From assembly GCA_964577995.1 (NCBI GenBank), contig CAZOBP010000175.1, positions 1 to 5,888 of the forward strand: DNA of 5,888 nucleotides, read 5' to 3'. The notes beneath the pieces were generated by a model. That model did no database searches, was not told the DNA's origin, and worked only from the letters and a program-made list of their open reading frames with translations. This DNA is from JAUVXJ01 sp964577995 (GTDB taxonomy: Bacteria > Chloroflexota > Anaerolineae > UBA7937 > B3-Chlor). The position numbers and the translations under genes are program-made. Shown here one piece after another: positions 1 through 5,427 of this stretch (position 1 is its first letter; each line of letters opens with the position of its first letter).

Positions 1-8
1 CCGCCCGG

Positions 9-37
9 TTGCCACGGGCAGGCCCCTCTGCTATCAT
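9..37 (+). promoter_or_regulatory. Sigma-70-type extended -10 promoter for the aminotransferase gene
   Basis: A -35 box TTGCCA (9-14) is followed by a 17-bp spacer and a -10 box TATCAT (32-37). Each box matches the consensus at five of six positions. A TG one base upstream of the -10 (29-30) makes it an extended -10. Transcription would start near 44 and leave a leader of about 160 nt before the ATG at 204. The leader holds a 7-bp stem (62-68 with 77-83, one G-T pair) but no recognisable riboswitch. The call rests on motif match and spacing only. Confidence 0.5.
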
Positions 38-193
38 ACTCGCGGAAAACCGGTGCTACCCAGACCAGCCGGAGTCTTGGTCTCGCCGTTTGTGTTGGAG
101 ACTTCTTCTCCATCCGGTCCCGATTGTACCATTGCGCGGACAGCGGGTGCAAGTGCCGCGAACGGAAGGACCTCCCCTGCGGAAGCGACACCC

Positions 194-200
194 AGGAGGG
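194..200 (+). promoter_or_regulatory. Shine-Dalgarno site that sets the aminotransferase start
   Basis: AGGAGGG lies just upstream of the ATG at 204. The frame is open upstream to position 9, but those 65 codons are Arg/Pro-rich and do not resemble an aminotransferase N-terminus. This ribosome binding site therefore favours 204 over the longer reading. Confidence 0.65.
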
Positions 201-203
201 CAA

Positions 204-1376
204 ATGCACGTAGCAGAGAGGGTACGGAACGTCTCCACGCCATTCATGGACGGATTGCACGCCAGGTCCGAAGCCCTGAGACGTGAAGGCGCTGACGTCA
301 TCAGCCTGGGTCAGGGGGTGCCCGGGTTCCCCCCGGTCGCTGCCGCAGTCCAGGCCGCCCGGCAGGCCCTGGAAGAGCCCTCGACGCACCTGTACGGCGC
401 CGACGCTGGTTTGCCTCCGCTTCGCGAAGCACTGAGTCTCTGGCTCGCCCGTCACCATGGACTGGAGGTAGACCCTGCCACAGAGATGCTCATCACCGCT
501 GGGGCCAACCAGGCCTTCATGCTCGCTGCCCTCACCCTCCTGGACCCTGGGGACAAGGTGCTCTTGCCCTCGCCGTTCTACTTCAACCATGAGATGGCAG
601 TACGGATTGCGGGCGGCGTGCCCGTGGAGGTCCCCCTTCGTGAGGACCACGGGTTCCAACTCACCCTCTCAGACCTGGAGCCGTACCTGGAGACCCAGCC
701 CCGCGCCCTGGTGGTAGTCTCGCCCAACAATCCCACGGGTGCGGTCTACGAGCCAGAGGAGTTGCGCCACATCGCAGCAGCCGTGACCTCCAGGGGCATC
801 ACCATCGTCAGCGACGAAACCTACCAAGACTTCACGTACCAAGACGCCAAGCATCTCAGTCTGGGCTCCCTGCCCGAAGCCAGTTCCCACGTGATCACCA
901 TCGGCAGCTTCTCCAAGACCTTCAGCCTCACTGGCTGGCGAGTGGGCTATCTGCTGGCTCAACCAGCCTTCGTGGAGCAGGCGCTGAAGGTCCAGGACTC
1001 GATGCTCGTCTGCGCAACAGTGATCTCTCAGAAGGCAGCTTTGGGCGCGCTGAGCACGCCTGCGGCGCAGCTAACGGAGCGTCTGAGGACACTGGACGAG
1101 CGCCGCCGGTTGCTCATGGACCGCCTGTCTGGACTTCGGCCACTCGGTTGGCATCCCACTCGCGGCGCCTACTATGCCTTCGTGCGGGTCGCGGGCTGCT
1201 CCGACTCCTCGGCTCTGGCTGAGGACATCCTGGAGCGCGTCCACGTCGCCGCAGTCCCTGGCAGCGTCTTCGGACCGAATGGCGAGGGCTATCTGCGCCT
1301 CTCCTACGGCTCAGTCGCACGTAAGGATCTCGAAGAGGCCTGCGCGCGGCTCGCCCGCTACTTCGATTCGCGCTGA
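204..1376 (+). CDS. Class I/II pyridoxal-phosphate aminotransferase (aspartate aminotransferase-like)
   Basis: A 390-aa cytoplasmic fold-type I PLP enzyme, normal length for class I aminotransferases. It transfers an amino group between an amino acid and a 2-oxo acid; the sequence does not fix the substrate. Visible landmarks are the N-terminal 'DVISLGQGVPGFPP' stretch (31-44), the cofactor phosphate-site 'GANQAF' (100-105), 'PNNPTG' (174-179), Asp204 and Tyr207 in 'SDETYQDF' (Asp pairs with the pyridine nitrogen of PLP), the Schiff-base Lys238 in 'SFSKTFSLTGWRVGY', and Arg365 in 'YLRLSYG', equivalent to the Arg that binds the substrate alpha-carboxylate. All catalytic residues are present. 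The ATG at 204 has a good Shine-Dalgarno, and family homology begins within its first residues. It is probably transcribed alone from the promoter at 9-37. The next gene lies 121 bp downstream in the same direction, so co-transcription is possible. Aspartate, aromatic/kynurenine or methionine aminotransferase are all possible. Confidence 0.93.
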   Translation: MHVAERVRNVSTPFMDGLHARSEALRREGADVISLGQGVPGFPPVAAAVQAARQALEEPSTHLYGADAGLPPLREALSLWLARHHGLEVDPATEMLITAGANQAFMLAALTLLDPGDKVLLPSPFYFNHEMAVRIAGGVPVEVPLREDHGFQLTLSDLEPYLETQPRALVVVSPNNPTGAVYEPEELRHIAAAVTSRGITIVSDETYQDFTYQDAKHLSLGSLPEASSHVITIGSFSKTFSLTGWRVGYLLAQPAFVEQALKVQDSMLVCATVISQKAALGALSTPAAQLTERLRTLDERRRLLMDRLSGLRPLGWHPTRGAYYAFVRVAGCSDSSALAEDILERVHVAAVPGSVFGPNGEGYLRLSYGSVARKDLEEACARLARYFDSR

Positions 1377-1497
1377 GAAGGACCTCGTATCGTCCGGAGC
1401 GGCGCCGGCAGTGTGGCCCCGTGCCTGTGCCTGCGACGTTCCGGAAAACGGTGGTTGCCGCGGACTGTTCCTGACCATTGCAGCGACGGTCTAAGGT

Positions 1498-2406
1498 ATG
1501 ACGGTACAGCACTCGTTGGGGGCGAGAGTGGATTCGGAGCCGGAAGCGAAATTGGACAGAATGCGTCGCGAATTGGAGGAGCACGCTGATCCTGTGTTCA
1601 GGACTCGCGTTGCGGAGTACTCCCAGCAGGACATGGGCAGATTCCTGGGGGTGAGAACGCCCCTCGTCAGGAGCGTCTCCGCGCAGTACTTCACAGAGAT
1701 CCGATCCCTGGGCATAGACAGAGTGCTCGAGCTCTGTGAGGAATTGCTCGCCACTGGCGTGTCCGAACTCAGGACCATCGCCTTTGACTGGGGCTTTCGC
1801 TGTCGAAGGCAGCATAAGCCAGGGCACTTCGCCGTCTTCGAGAGATGGCTGAAGGTGTACGTAGACGGCTGGGGGAGTTGCGACGACCTGTGCACTCACG
1901 CTCTGGGCGACTTCGTTCTGCGCTATCCCGAGTCAATGGCTCGGGCCAAGGCATGGGCCCGGGCGGAGAATAGGTGGCTGAGAAGGGCCTCCGCGGTGAC
2001 TCTGATCTACGGGGCACGAAGAGGAGAGCTGCTAGAGGACGTCTTCGAAGTCGCCGACGCGCTGCTCACAGACCCCGATGACATGGTGCAGAAGGGCTAC
2101 GGCTGGATGCTCAAGGTAGCCAGCAAGACTCACCAGGATGAGGTCTACTCATACGTTCAACGCAACAGAGAAGTCATGCCCAGAACGGCCCTCAGGTACG
2201 CCATCGAAAAGATGCCTGAGCACCGGCGGCGCGAGGCGATGAGAAAACCGAAGGGGCACGGCATACCGTGCCCCCAGCAATCGGTGCTAACGCCCCCGGA
2301 CCGGGCTATGAGACCCCAGCCTCACTCGCGTCCGGAAGCTGTCCACCGCTTTCCGCGGGGCCGCCCAAGGCCCGCAACTCCCGGTAGGTCAAGGTCCAAA
2401 CGCTAG
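1498..2406 (+). CDS. AlkD-like HEAT-repeat DNA alkylation repair enzyme (3-methyladenine/7-methylguanine glycosylase family), C-terminally extended
   Basis: A 302-aa protein of the DNA alkylation repair (AlkC/AlkD) superfamily, built of helical HEAT-like repeats that wrap DNA and excise positively charged alkylpurines. Key positions match Bacillus cereus AlkD at constant offset: Trp125 and Asp129 in 'WGSCDD' (AlkD Trp109, catalytic Asp113), Arg163 in 'RWLRRASAV' (Arg148) and Trp203 in 'GYGWMLK' (Trp187). The typical C-terminal repeat 'PRTALRYAIEKMPEHRR' ends near residue 245. Residues 249-302 are Pro/Arg-rich and unlike the family, which is usually about 220-240 aa. This tail is read through a hairpin and antisense to the convergent membrane-protein gene. 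A TGA in the +1 frame at 2240-2242 sits where the family normally ends, so a lost stop or small frameshift is likely. The start is uncertain: the ATG at 1498 has only a poor Shine-Dalgarno, and a GTG at 1528 and an ATG at 1561 are alternatives. The symbol alkD would be by analogy only. Confidence 0.85.
   Translation: MTVQHSLGARVDSEPEAKLDRMRRELEEHADPVFRTRVAEYSQQDMGRFLGVRTPLVRSVSAQYFTEIRSLGIDRVLELCEELLATGVSELRTIAFDWGFRCRRQHKPGHFAVFERWLKVYVDGWGSCDDLCTHALGDFVLRYPESMARAKAWARAENRWLRRASAVTLIYGARRGELLEDVFEVADALLTDPDDMVQKGYGWMLKVASKTHQDEVYSYVQRNREVMPRTALRYAIEKMPEHRRREAMRKPKGHGIPCPQQSVLTPPDRAMRPQPHSRPEAVHRFPRGRPRPATPGRSRSKR
2241..2274 (-). terminator. Intrinsic-type terminator of the minus-strand sigma-factor operon
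   Basis: A perfect 9-bp stem (2253-2261 with 2266-2274, GGGGCACGG/CCGTGCCCC) encloses a 4-base loop. Read on the minus strand it is followed by TTCGGTTTTCTC, a moderately T-rich tail. On the plus strand no T-run follows. It lies about 30 nt after the stop of the membrane-protein gene, where an operon terminator is expected. It also falls inside the 3' part of the alkD reading frame. Confidence 0.6.
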
Positions 2407-3400
2407 ACTTGAAGACCTCGGCCAGGCCGCCGAGGAACACCAGAGGTGCGGCCATGATCAGGATGAAGACAGGTATGCCGACGCCAAAGCCCAAGATCCA
2501 GGGCAGCGCTCCCTCAAAGACCAAACTCGACAATCCGCCCACGGACAGTCCAGCGAGTCCGGCCACCACTCCACCCACCAGAAGGAGGAAGAGCACAACC
2601 GGGATCATGACTATACCCCAGCCTATCTGAAGGCCGACCATGATCAGCCACATGATCACTGTGTCCCCCAGATGAGTCTTGATGAAGTCGAAGCCAACAC
2701 GGATGGAGTCGATGACGCCCAACCCCTCGACAGCGCTCACCCGGAAGATCAACGGGCGCACCAGGGAAATGCCCAGAGCCAGAACAATGCCTACCAGAAT
2801 GGCCAGGAACGCCAGACCGATAGCCATCACCGCTGCAAGCACCATGGGCACGGCGCTGTCGGAGACCCAGAACATCAACGCCACCAAGCCCGCCCCGAGT
2901 ATGACCACCATCAAGGCGATCAACACCCCAGGGAGACGGGTCAACAGGTCGATGACGAAGAGTCGCAGGGCGGTACGCGACCAGCCGAGACGAAGCCCCT
3001 CCCTTATGCCGCGTTTCTGGCCCGTCTCCTCGTAATCATCCACCATCCGGATCAGCGCTGTCTCGCCTATGTAGAGGAACACCACCTTGGCAATGGTCAG
3101 AATCAGAACTAGACAGCACAGTCCGACAACAATGGCCGCGATTGCGCCCCCGATAGCGGTCAATGCACCGAGTGCCTCAGGCCACGCCTCGGTGGGCGGC
3201 CAGCCTGACTGTGGCCACTCCCCCACCCACGGAGGCACATTCGCTTGGTCGTTGCCACCTCCGCCGCCCGGATTGATGGTCGGATTGCCGCTACTCCCTG
3301 CCGCGCACAGCACCACTATGATCCCGAAGACCCACAGTACACGGTACTGCCACAGTATTCCCCAGGCTCGCTTGAGAACCTTAGCATGATCCATCTCCAT
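2306..3400 (-). CDS. Polytopic membrane protein of unknown function, third gene of the sigma/anti-sigma operon
   Basis: A 364-aa integral membrane protein that I cannot assign to a function. It starts with a basic amphipathic stretch ('HAKVLKRAWGILWQY', 5-19) leading into a first membrane segment (about 20-35). A Gly/Pro/Trp-rich loop follows (36-75) with five consecutive Gly at 45-49. Further hydrophobic segments lie near 78-112, 156-180, 184-214, 247-285 (possibly two) and 299-327, giving roughly six to eight helices. The C-terminus is soluble (330-364). The internal pattern 'RPLIFRVSAVEGLGVIDSIRVGFDF' at 215-239 recalls bacterial proteins annotated as membrane domains of the glycerophosphodiester phosphodiesterase type, common in Chloroflexota; this is family recollection only. 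The start at 3400 follows AGAGGAG (3411-3405) by 4 nt, and a second ATG at 3394 is equally possible. The frame is open upstream to 3475, but that would overlap the anti-sigma gene. The anti-sigma stop lies 23 nt upstream, so the genes are co-transcribed. It may be a sigma target or part of the sensing complex (inference). Confidence 0.85.
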   Translation of the reverse strand: MEMDHAKVLKRAWGILWQYRVLWVFGIIVVLCAAGSSGNPTINPGGGGGNDQANVPPWVGEWPQSGWPPTEAWPEALGALTAIGGAIAAIVVGLCCLVLILTIAKVVFLYIGETALIRMVDDYEETGQKRGIREGLRLGWSRTALRLFVIDLLTRLPGVLIALMVVILGAGLVALMFWVSDSAVPMVLAAVMAIGLAFLAILVGIVLALGISLVRPLIFRVSAVEGLGVIDSIRVGFDFIKTHLGDTVIMWLIMVGLQIGWGIVMIPVVLFLLLVGGVVAGLAGLSVGGLSSLVFEGALPWILGFGVGIPVFILIMAAPLVFLGGLAEVFKSSVWTLTYRELRALGGPAESGGQLPDASEAGVS

Positions 3401-3423
3401 ACCACTCCTCTCTTTCCTAGCCC

Positions 3424-4050
3424 CTACGAAATGTGGTTCGAGGCCGTGAGTTGTTGATGCCTCCGGTGTGCCCACCAGCTAGCCAGCCAGCTACAGTACA
3501 GCAGGCCGATCACAAACAGCAGACAGAGATACAGCACAGGGAGCCAGGCCAACGCACTGCCGCTTTGAACTAGCGCCGAGACCGTTCCAACAGCGTCAGC
3601 CACACTTGCCTGTGAGAGAGTAGACAGGTCCGGCAGCGATAGTCCTCCCGAGGACCCCGGGAGCAACAGCGCGCCCACCTCGCCTCCCAAGCCCATCCAC
3701 AGGGCAACCTGTATCACTCCCGCAACCAAGAACACACTGTGAACGAAGGCCAAGGAGAACAGCAATCCTGCCGGGACCATCTTCCAGCCCACCTCCAGCG
3801 CCCTCTGCGCAGGCGGCCGTTCCTGCCGTCGGGGTAGTCGCAGGCCCACCTGGGCCACAAAACGCTCCGGTGAAGTCCGCCTCTCCACGGCTGAGCTCTC
3901 CTCTAGCAGCCCGCTGAGAGCCCTTAGCCAGTCGAGTTCTCCCTGACATGCGGAACATTCCCTCAGGTGCCACTCGACGCGACGCAACCTGACACCACTC
4001 AACTCCCCGTCCACATAGGCTCCCAGCCATTCCGTGACGTGTCCCTTCAT
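3424..4050 (-). CDS. Transmembrane anti-sigma factor with N-terminal zinc-finger (ZAS) domain
   Basis: A 208-aa membrane-anchored anti-sigma factor expected to hold the ECF sigma factor encoded just upstream. The N-terminal cytoplasmic domain (1-60) has the ZAS signature His28-x3-Cys32-x2-Cys35 in 'HLRECSACQ', preceded by the usual 'LGAYVDGELS' helix (9-18), which matches the zinc-finger family (RsrA/ChrR/RskA-type N-terminus). A basic linker (71-90) leads to a first membrane segment (about 91-119), an extracytoplasmic loop of about 45 residues (122-165, Ser/Gly/Leu-rich) and a second membrane segment (167-191), ending in a basic cytoplasmic tail. The two-helix topology with a short outer loop differs from the common single-pass form. 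The start ATG shares ATGA (4050-4047) with the sigma stop and is preceded by GGAGG (4059-4055), so translation is coupled. Release by regulated proteolysis or a conformational signal is plausible, but the sequence does not show it. Confidence 0.92.
   Translation of the reverse strand: MKGHVTEWLGAYVDGELSGVRLRRVEWHLRECSACQGELDWLRALSGLLEESSAVERRTSPERFVAQVGLRLPRRQERPPAQRALEVGWKMVPAGLLFSLAFVHSVFLVAGVIQVALWMGLGGEVGALLLPGSSGGLSLPDLSTLSQASVADAVGTVSALVQSGSALAWLPVLYLCLLFVIGLLYCSWLASWWAHRRHQQLTASNHIS
4047..4050 (-). other. ATGA stop/start overlap coupling sigma and anti-sigma genes
   Basis: The TGA of the sigma gene (4049-4047) and the ATG of the anti-sigma gene (4050-4048) share four bases. GGAGG lies in the last sigma codons (4059-4055), 4 nt upstream. 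This arrangement supports translational coupling and near-stoichiometric synthesis of the two partners. Confidence 0.85.
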
Positions 4051-4622
4051 AGGACCTCCAGATATGGCGCCAGCGACTGACGAAGCCGGCCGCGAGCGTA
4101 GTTCAGACGGGACATCACCGTGCCGATGGGGATGTCCAGCGTCTCCGCGATCTCCTTGTACGATAGCCCCTCGTATTCGCGCAAGACGAGTACCTCCTTG
4201 CTGGCTGGTGGTAGATCTGTCACCGCCTCTCGCACTATCTCGCCTCGCTCCCGTGCCTCTACCAGGGCCTGCGGTCCCTGATCTCCGCTGGCCAGAGGTA
4301 TGCTCTCGACGTCCACCGTCGGCCGTTCCCGTCTTAACGCGTCACGAGCCAGGTTGACGGCGATGCGGTACAGCCAGTTGCGAAAAGGAGCGCGGGGCTT
4401 GTACCTGGGCAGATGGCTCCACGCCCGTATGAAGGTCTCCTGCGCGGCTTCCTCCGCCAGGTCCATGCTGCCGCACATCCGGTACACCACGTTGATCACT
4501 CCCTGATGGTGACGCCTAACCAGTTGACCGAAGGCCTGTCTGTCTCCATTCTGAGCTTGCCCGATCAACTCCAGGTCGGTCTCCACTGGCGACCTTTTCC
4601 CTCCGCTGGCTGTCCCGTTCAT
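4047..4622 (-). CDS. ECF-family RNA polymerase sigma factor (RpoE/SigW-like)
   Basis: A 191-aa extracytoplasmic-function sigma factor that directs RNA polymerase to a stress or envelope regulon. Region 2 covers about 28-98, with 'DRQAFGQLVRRHH' (27-39), 'AAQETFIRAWSHLPRY' (59-74) and 'FRNWLYRIAVNLARDALRR' (80-98). A short acidic linker follows, then region 4 (about 130-183) with the helix-turn-helix 'LSYKEIAETLDIPIGTVMSRL' core (153-173) that reads the -35 element. Regions 1 and 3 are absent, as is usual for ECF factors. The start is uncertain. The ATG at 4622 has no Shine-Dalgarno, while a GTG at 4586 gives a 179-aa protein beginning 'METDLELIGQAQ', close to the usual ECF N-terminus, with AAGG six bases upstream. 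It is first in an operon with its anti-sigma factor and a membrane protein. Autoregulation is common for such pairs, but no convincing ECF promoter with normal spacing was found. Confidence 0.95.
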   Translation of the reverse strand: MNGTASGGKRSPVETDLELIGQAQNGDRQAFGQLVRRHHQGVINVVYRMCGSMDLAEEAAQETFIRAWSHLPRYKPRAPFRNWLYRIAVNLARDALRRERPTVDVESIPLASGDQGPQALVEARERGEIVREAVTDLPPASKEVLVLREYEGLSYKEIAETLDIPIGTVMSRLNYARGRLRQSLAPYLEVL

Positions 4623-4693
4623 TTATTCAACGATGCTATTGGCCGAGCTATTCGGTTCCACGAACAGGCCACACCGTGACTCCTGTTTGCCAC

Positions 4694-4723
4694 AACATAG
4701 CACGATAGGCCCGGCAGCACCAA
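4694..4723 (-). promoter_or_regulatory. Possible extended -10 promoter for the sigma-factor operon
   Basis: On the minus strand TTGGTG (4723-4718) is followed by an 18-bp spacer and TATGTT (4699-4694), with TG one base upstream of the -10. Transcription would start near 4687, about 65 nt before the ATG at 4622. The -35 matches consensus at only three positions, so the call relies on the extended -10. Confidence 0.3.
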
Positions 4724-4809
4724 GGCCAACGTGGCGCAGCGCTCGGTGTCACCGCAGCAGCCTCGCAGGAACCACTGGCGATTGTGCGAGACCGCGGGTA
4801 CCGAGATCC

Positions 4810-4971
4810 TCAACCCAGCAACGACGATGATCGCCCATTCGGCAGATGAGCAGAGGCTGCCTCTCCGGTGGGACCAAAGACCAGGGGAAGCGAGGAGACC
4901 AGCAACAGCAGAGCCATCACCATGCGTGCGGGCGACGCTGGATTCACACGCCGATGGTGGGAGAATCTCAT
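4810..4971 (-). CDS. Doubtful small ORF encoding a signal-peptide-like sequence
   Basis: A 53-aa ORF that I do not recognise. Residues 1-16 are basic (with Arg7-Arg8 and Arg16), 17-33 are strongly hydrophobic ('MVMALLLLVSSLPLVFG'), and 'GEAASA' (36-41) ends in an Ala-x-Ala-type signal peptidase site. After cleavage only 12 residues would remain. Internal ATGs at 4923 and 4917 are alternative starts. The Shine-Dalgarno is poor for all of them. It could be a tiny secreted peptide, the remnant of a secreted protein whose body has been lost, or chance. It lies upstream of the sigma gene in the same direction. Confidence 0.2.
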   Translation of the reverse strand: MRFSHHRRVNPASPARMVMALLLLVSSLPLVFGPTGEAASAHLPNGRSSSLLG

Positions 4972-5081
4972 ATAGTATCCATCCGGGCAAGACAAACTAA
5001 GGGCACAAGGCCCTCATATCAAGCCTACCCTACGCGCTATCTCTGTCAATGGGAAACTGGTACCGCACACACTACCAGATG

Positions 5082-5111
5082 GTGGCAAGTCAGTCTGCCC
5101 CGTGGTATGAT
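5082..5111 (+). promoter_or_regulatory. Extended -10 promoter for the desulforedoxin gene
   Basis: TATGAT (5106-5111) matches the -10 consensus at five of six positions and has TG one base upstream (5103-5104). GTGGCA (5082-5087), 18 bp upstream, is a four-of-six -35 match. Transcription would start near 5118 and leave a leader of about 88 nt. An imperfect inverted repeat (CTACCA/TGGTGG, about 5073-5085) overlaps the -35 and could be an operator; this is speculative. Confidence 0.45.
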
Positions 5112-5205
5112 CTCACCAGGTAGCATCCCCAGCTTGCCGAACCCAGTCACGTCAGGCTACTTGTGAGCGCCCAGCATCCGTGGCCAAGAAAGGAGTCGGT
5201 GAAGC

Positions 5206-5331
5206 ATGGCAGTGGAGAAGGTCGGAGAGAAGTACAGGTGCAACATCTGCGGCAACGAAGTGGTGGTCACCGAGGCCGGTGGCGGCACCCTCGTCTGCTG
5301 CGGCGAGGATATGGAGAAGATCGAGGGCTAG
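5206..5331 (+). CDS. Desulforedoxin (small rubredoxin-like Fe(Cys)4 protein)
   Basis: A 41-aa protein, close to the 36-aa desulforedoxin of Desulfovibrio gigas and to the N-terminal domain of desulfoferrodoxin. The four iron ligands are Cys12 and Cys15 in 'YRCNICGNEV' and the adjacent pair Cys31-Cys32 in 'GGGTLVCCGEDM', the diagnostic desulforedoxin spacing. The family forms a homodimer with one Fe(S-Cys)4 centre per subunit and carries electrons in the cytoplasm of anaerobes, often in superoxide or oxygen defence. The stop follows residue 41 and no neelaredoxin (superoxide reductase) domain is encoded after it, so this is the free-standing form. AAGGAG (5190-5195), 10 nt before the ATG, and the extended -10 promoter upstream support expression. 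It is monocistronic and convergent with the molybdenum hydroxylase gene. Its redox partner cannot be identified within the window. Confidence 0.92.
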   Translation: MAVEKVGEKYRCNICGNEVVVTEAGGGTLVCCGEDMEKIEG

Positions 5332-5355
5332 GTCCCGCCCTGGTCTGCACCCCTC

Positions 5356-5390
5356 ACTACAGTGTTCGTCGTCTGTCGGCGGAACGTAGT
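5356..5390. terminator. Stem-loop between convergent genes, possible bidirectional transcription end
   Basis: An outer 5-bp stem (ACTAC 5356-5360 with GTAGT 5386-5390) and an inner 8-bp stem (5364-5371 with 5377-5385, one bulged G and one G-T pair) enclose a 5-base loop. Three bases (5361-5363) bulge between the stems. It sits 24 nt past the desulforedoxin stop and 38 nt past the end of the minus-strand gene. Neither strand has a T-run after it, so intrinsic termination is uncertain. Confidence 0.35.
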
Positions 5391-5427
5391 CTCCTGCCCG
5401 GCAGTCTCCTCCGTGGCTGCGCGGGTC

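Larger units (their letters stand above)
4623..5205. other. 583-bp intergenic stretch between the divergent sigma operon and desulforedoxin genes
   Basis: No well-supported protein or RNA gene was found here. It holds the candidate sigma promoter (4694-4723, minus), a possible signal-peptide ORF (4810-4971, minus), a 5-bp hairpin at 5000-5014 followed on the minus strand by a T-rich stretch, and the desulforedoxin promoter (5082-5111, plus). Several open frames cross it on both strands, but they lack convincing starts and have implausible composition. It may contain a decayed gene. Confidence 0.5.

Noticed and set aside
144..162. GCGGGTGCAAGTGCCGCG resembling a T-box core
   Set aside because: It lacks the invariant TGGN bulge sequence, there is no terminator before the gene, and GC-rich DNA yields such matches by chance.
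9..203. N-terminal extension of the aminotransferase frame to position 9
   Set aside because: The 65 extra residues are Arg/Pro-rich and unlike the family. A strong Shine-Dalgarno precedes the ATG at 204, and the extension would begin inside the -35 box.
1114..2017. Minus-strand open frames opposite the aminotransferase and alkD genes, including one of 261 codons
   Set aside because: They lie antisense to two genes with conserved catalytic motifs and have Arg/Ser-rich composition and no domain.
2409..3389. Several plus-strand open frames opposite the membrane-protein gene
   Set aside because: They are shadows with Met/Thr/Pro- or His/Gln-rich composition that mirrors the hydrophobic codons of the real gene on the other strand.
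4619..4990. A 123-codon minus-strand open frame whose TGA overlaps the sigma ATG as ATGA
   Set aside because: It has only a TTG start and no in-frame ATG, is rich in Cys, Trp and Ser, has no recognisable domain, and overlaps the better signal-peptide frame. The ATGA overlap alone can arise by chance. Translational coupling could explain the missing sigma Shine-Dalgarno, but the evidence is too thin.
5000..5014. A 5-bp hairpin followed on the minus strand by TAGTTTGTCTT, as a terminator
   Set aside because: The stem is short and the T-tract is interrupted. It is not closely downstream of any minus-strand gene, since the nearest one ends at 5428.
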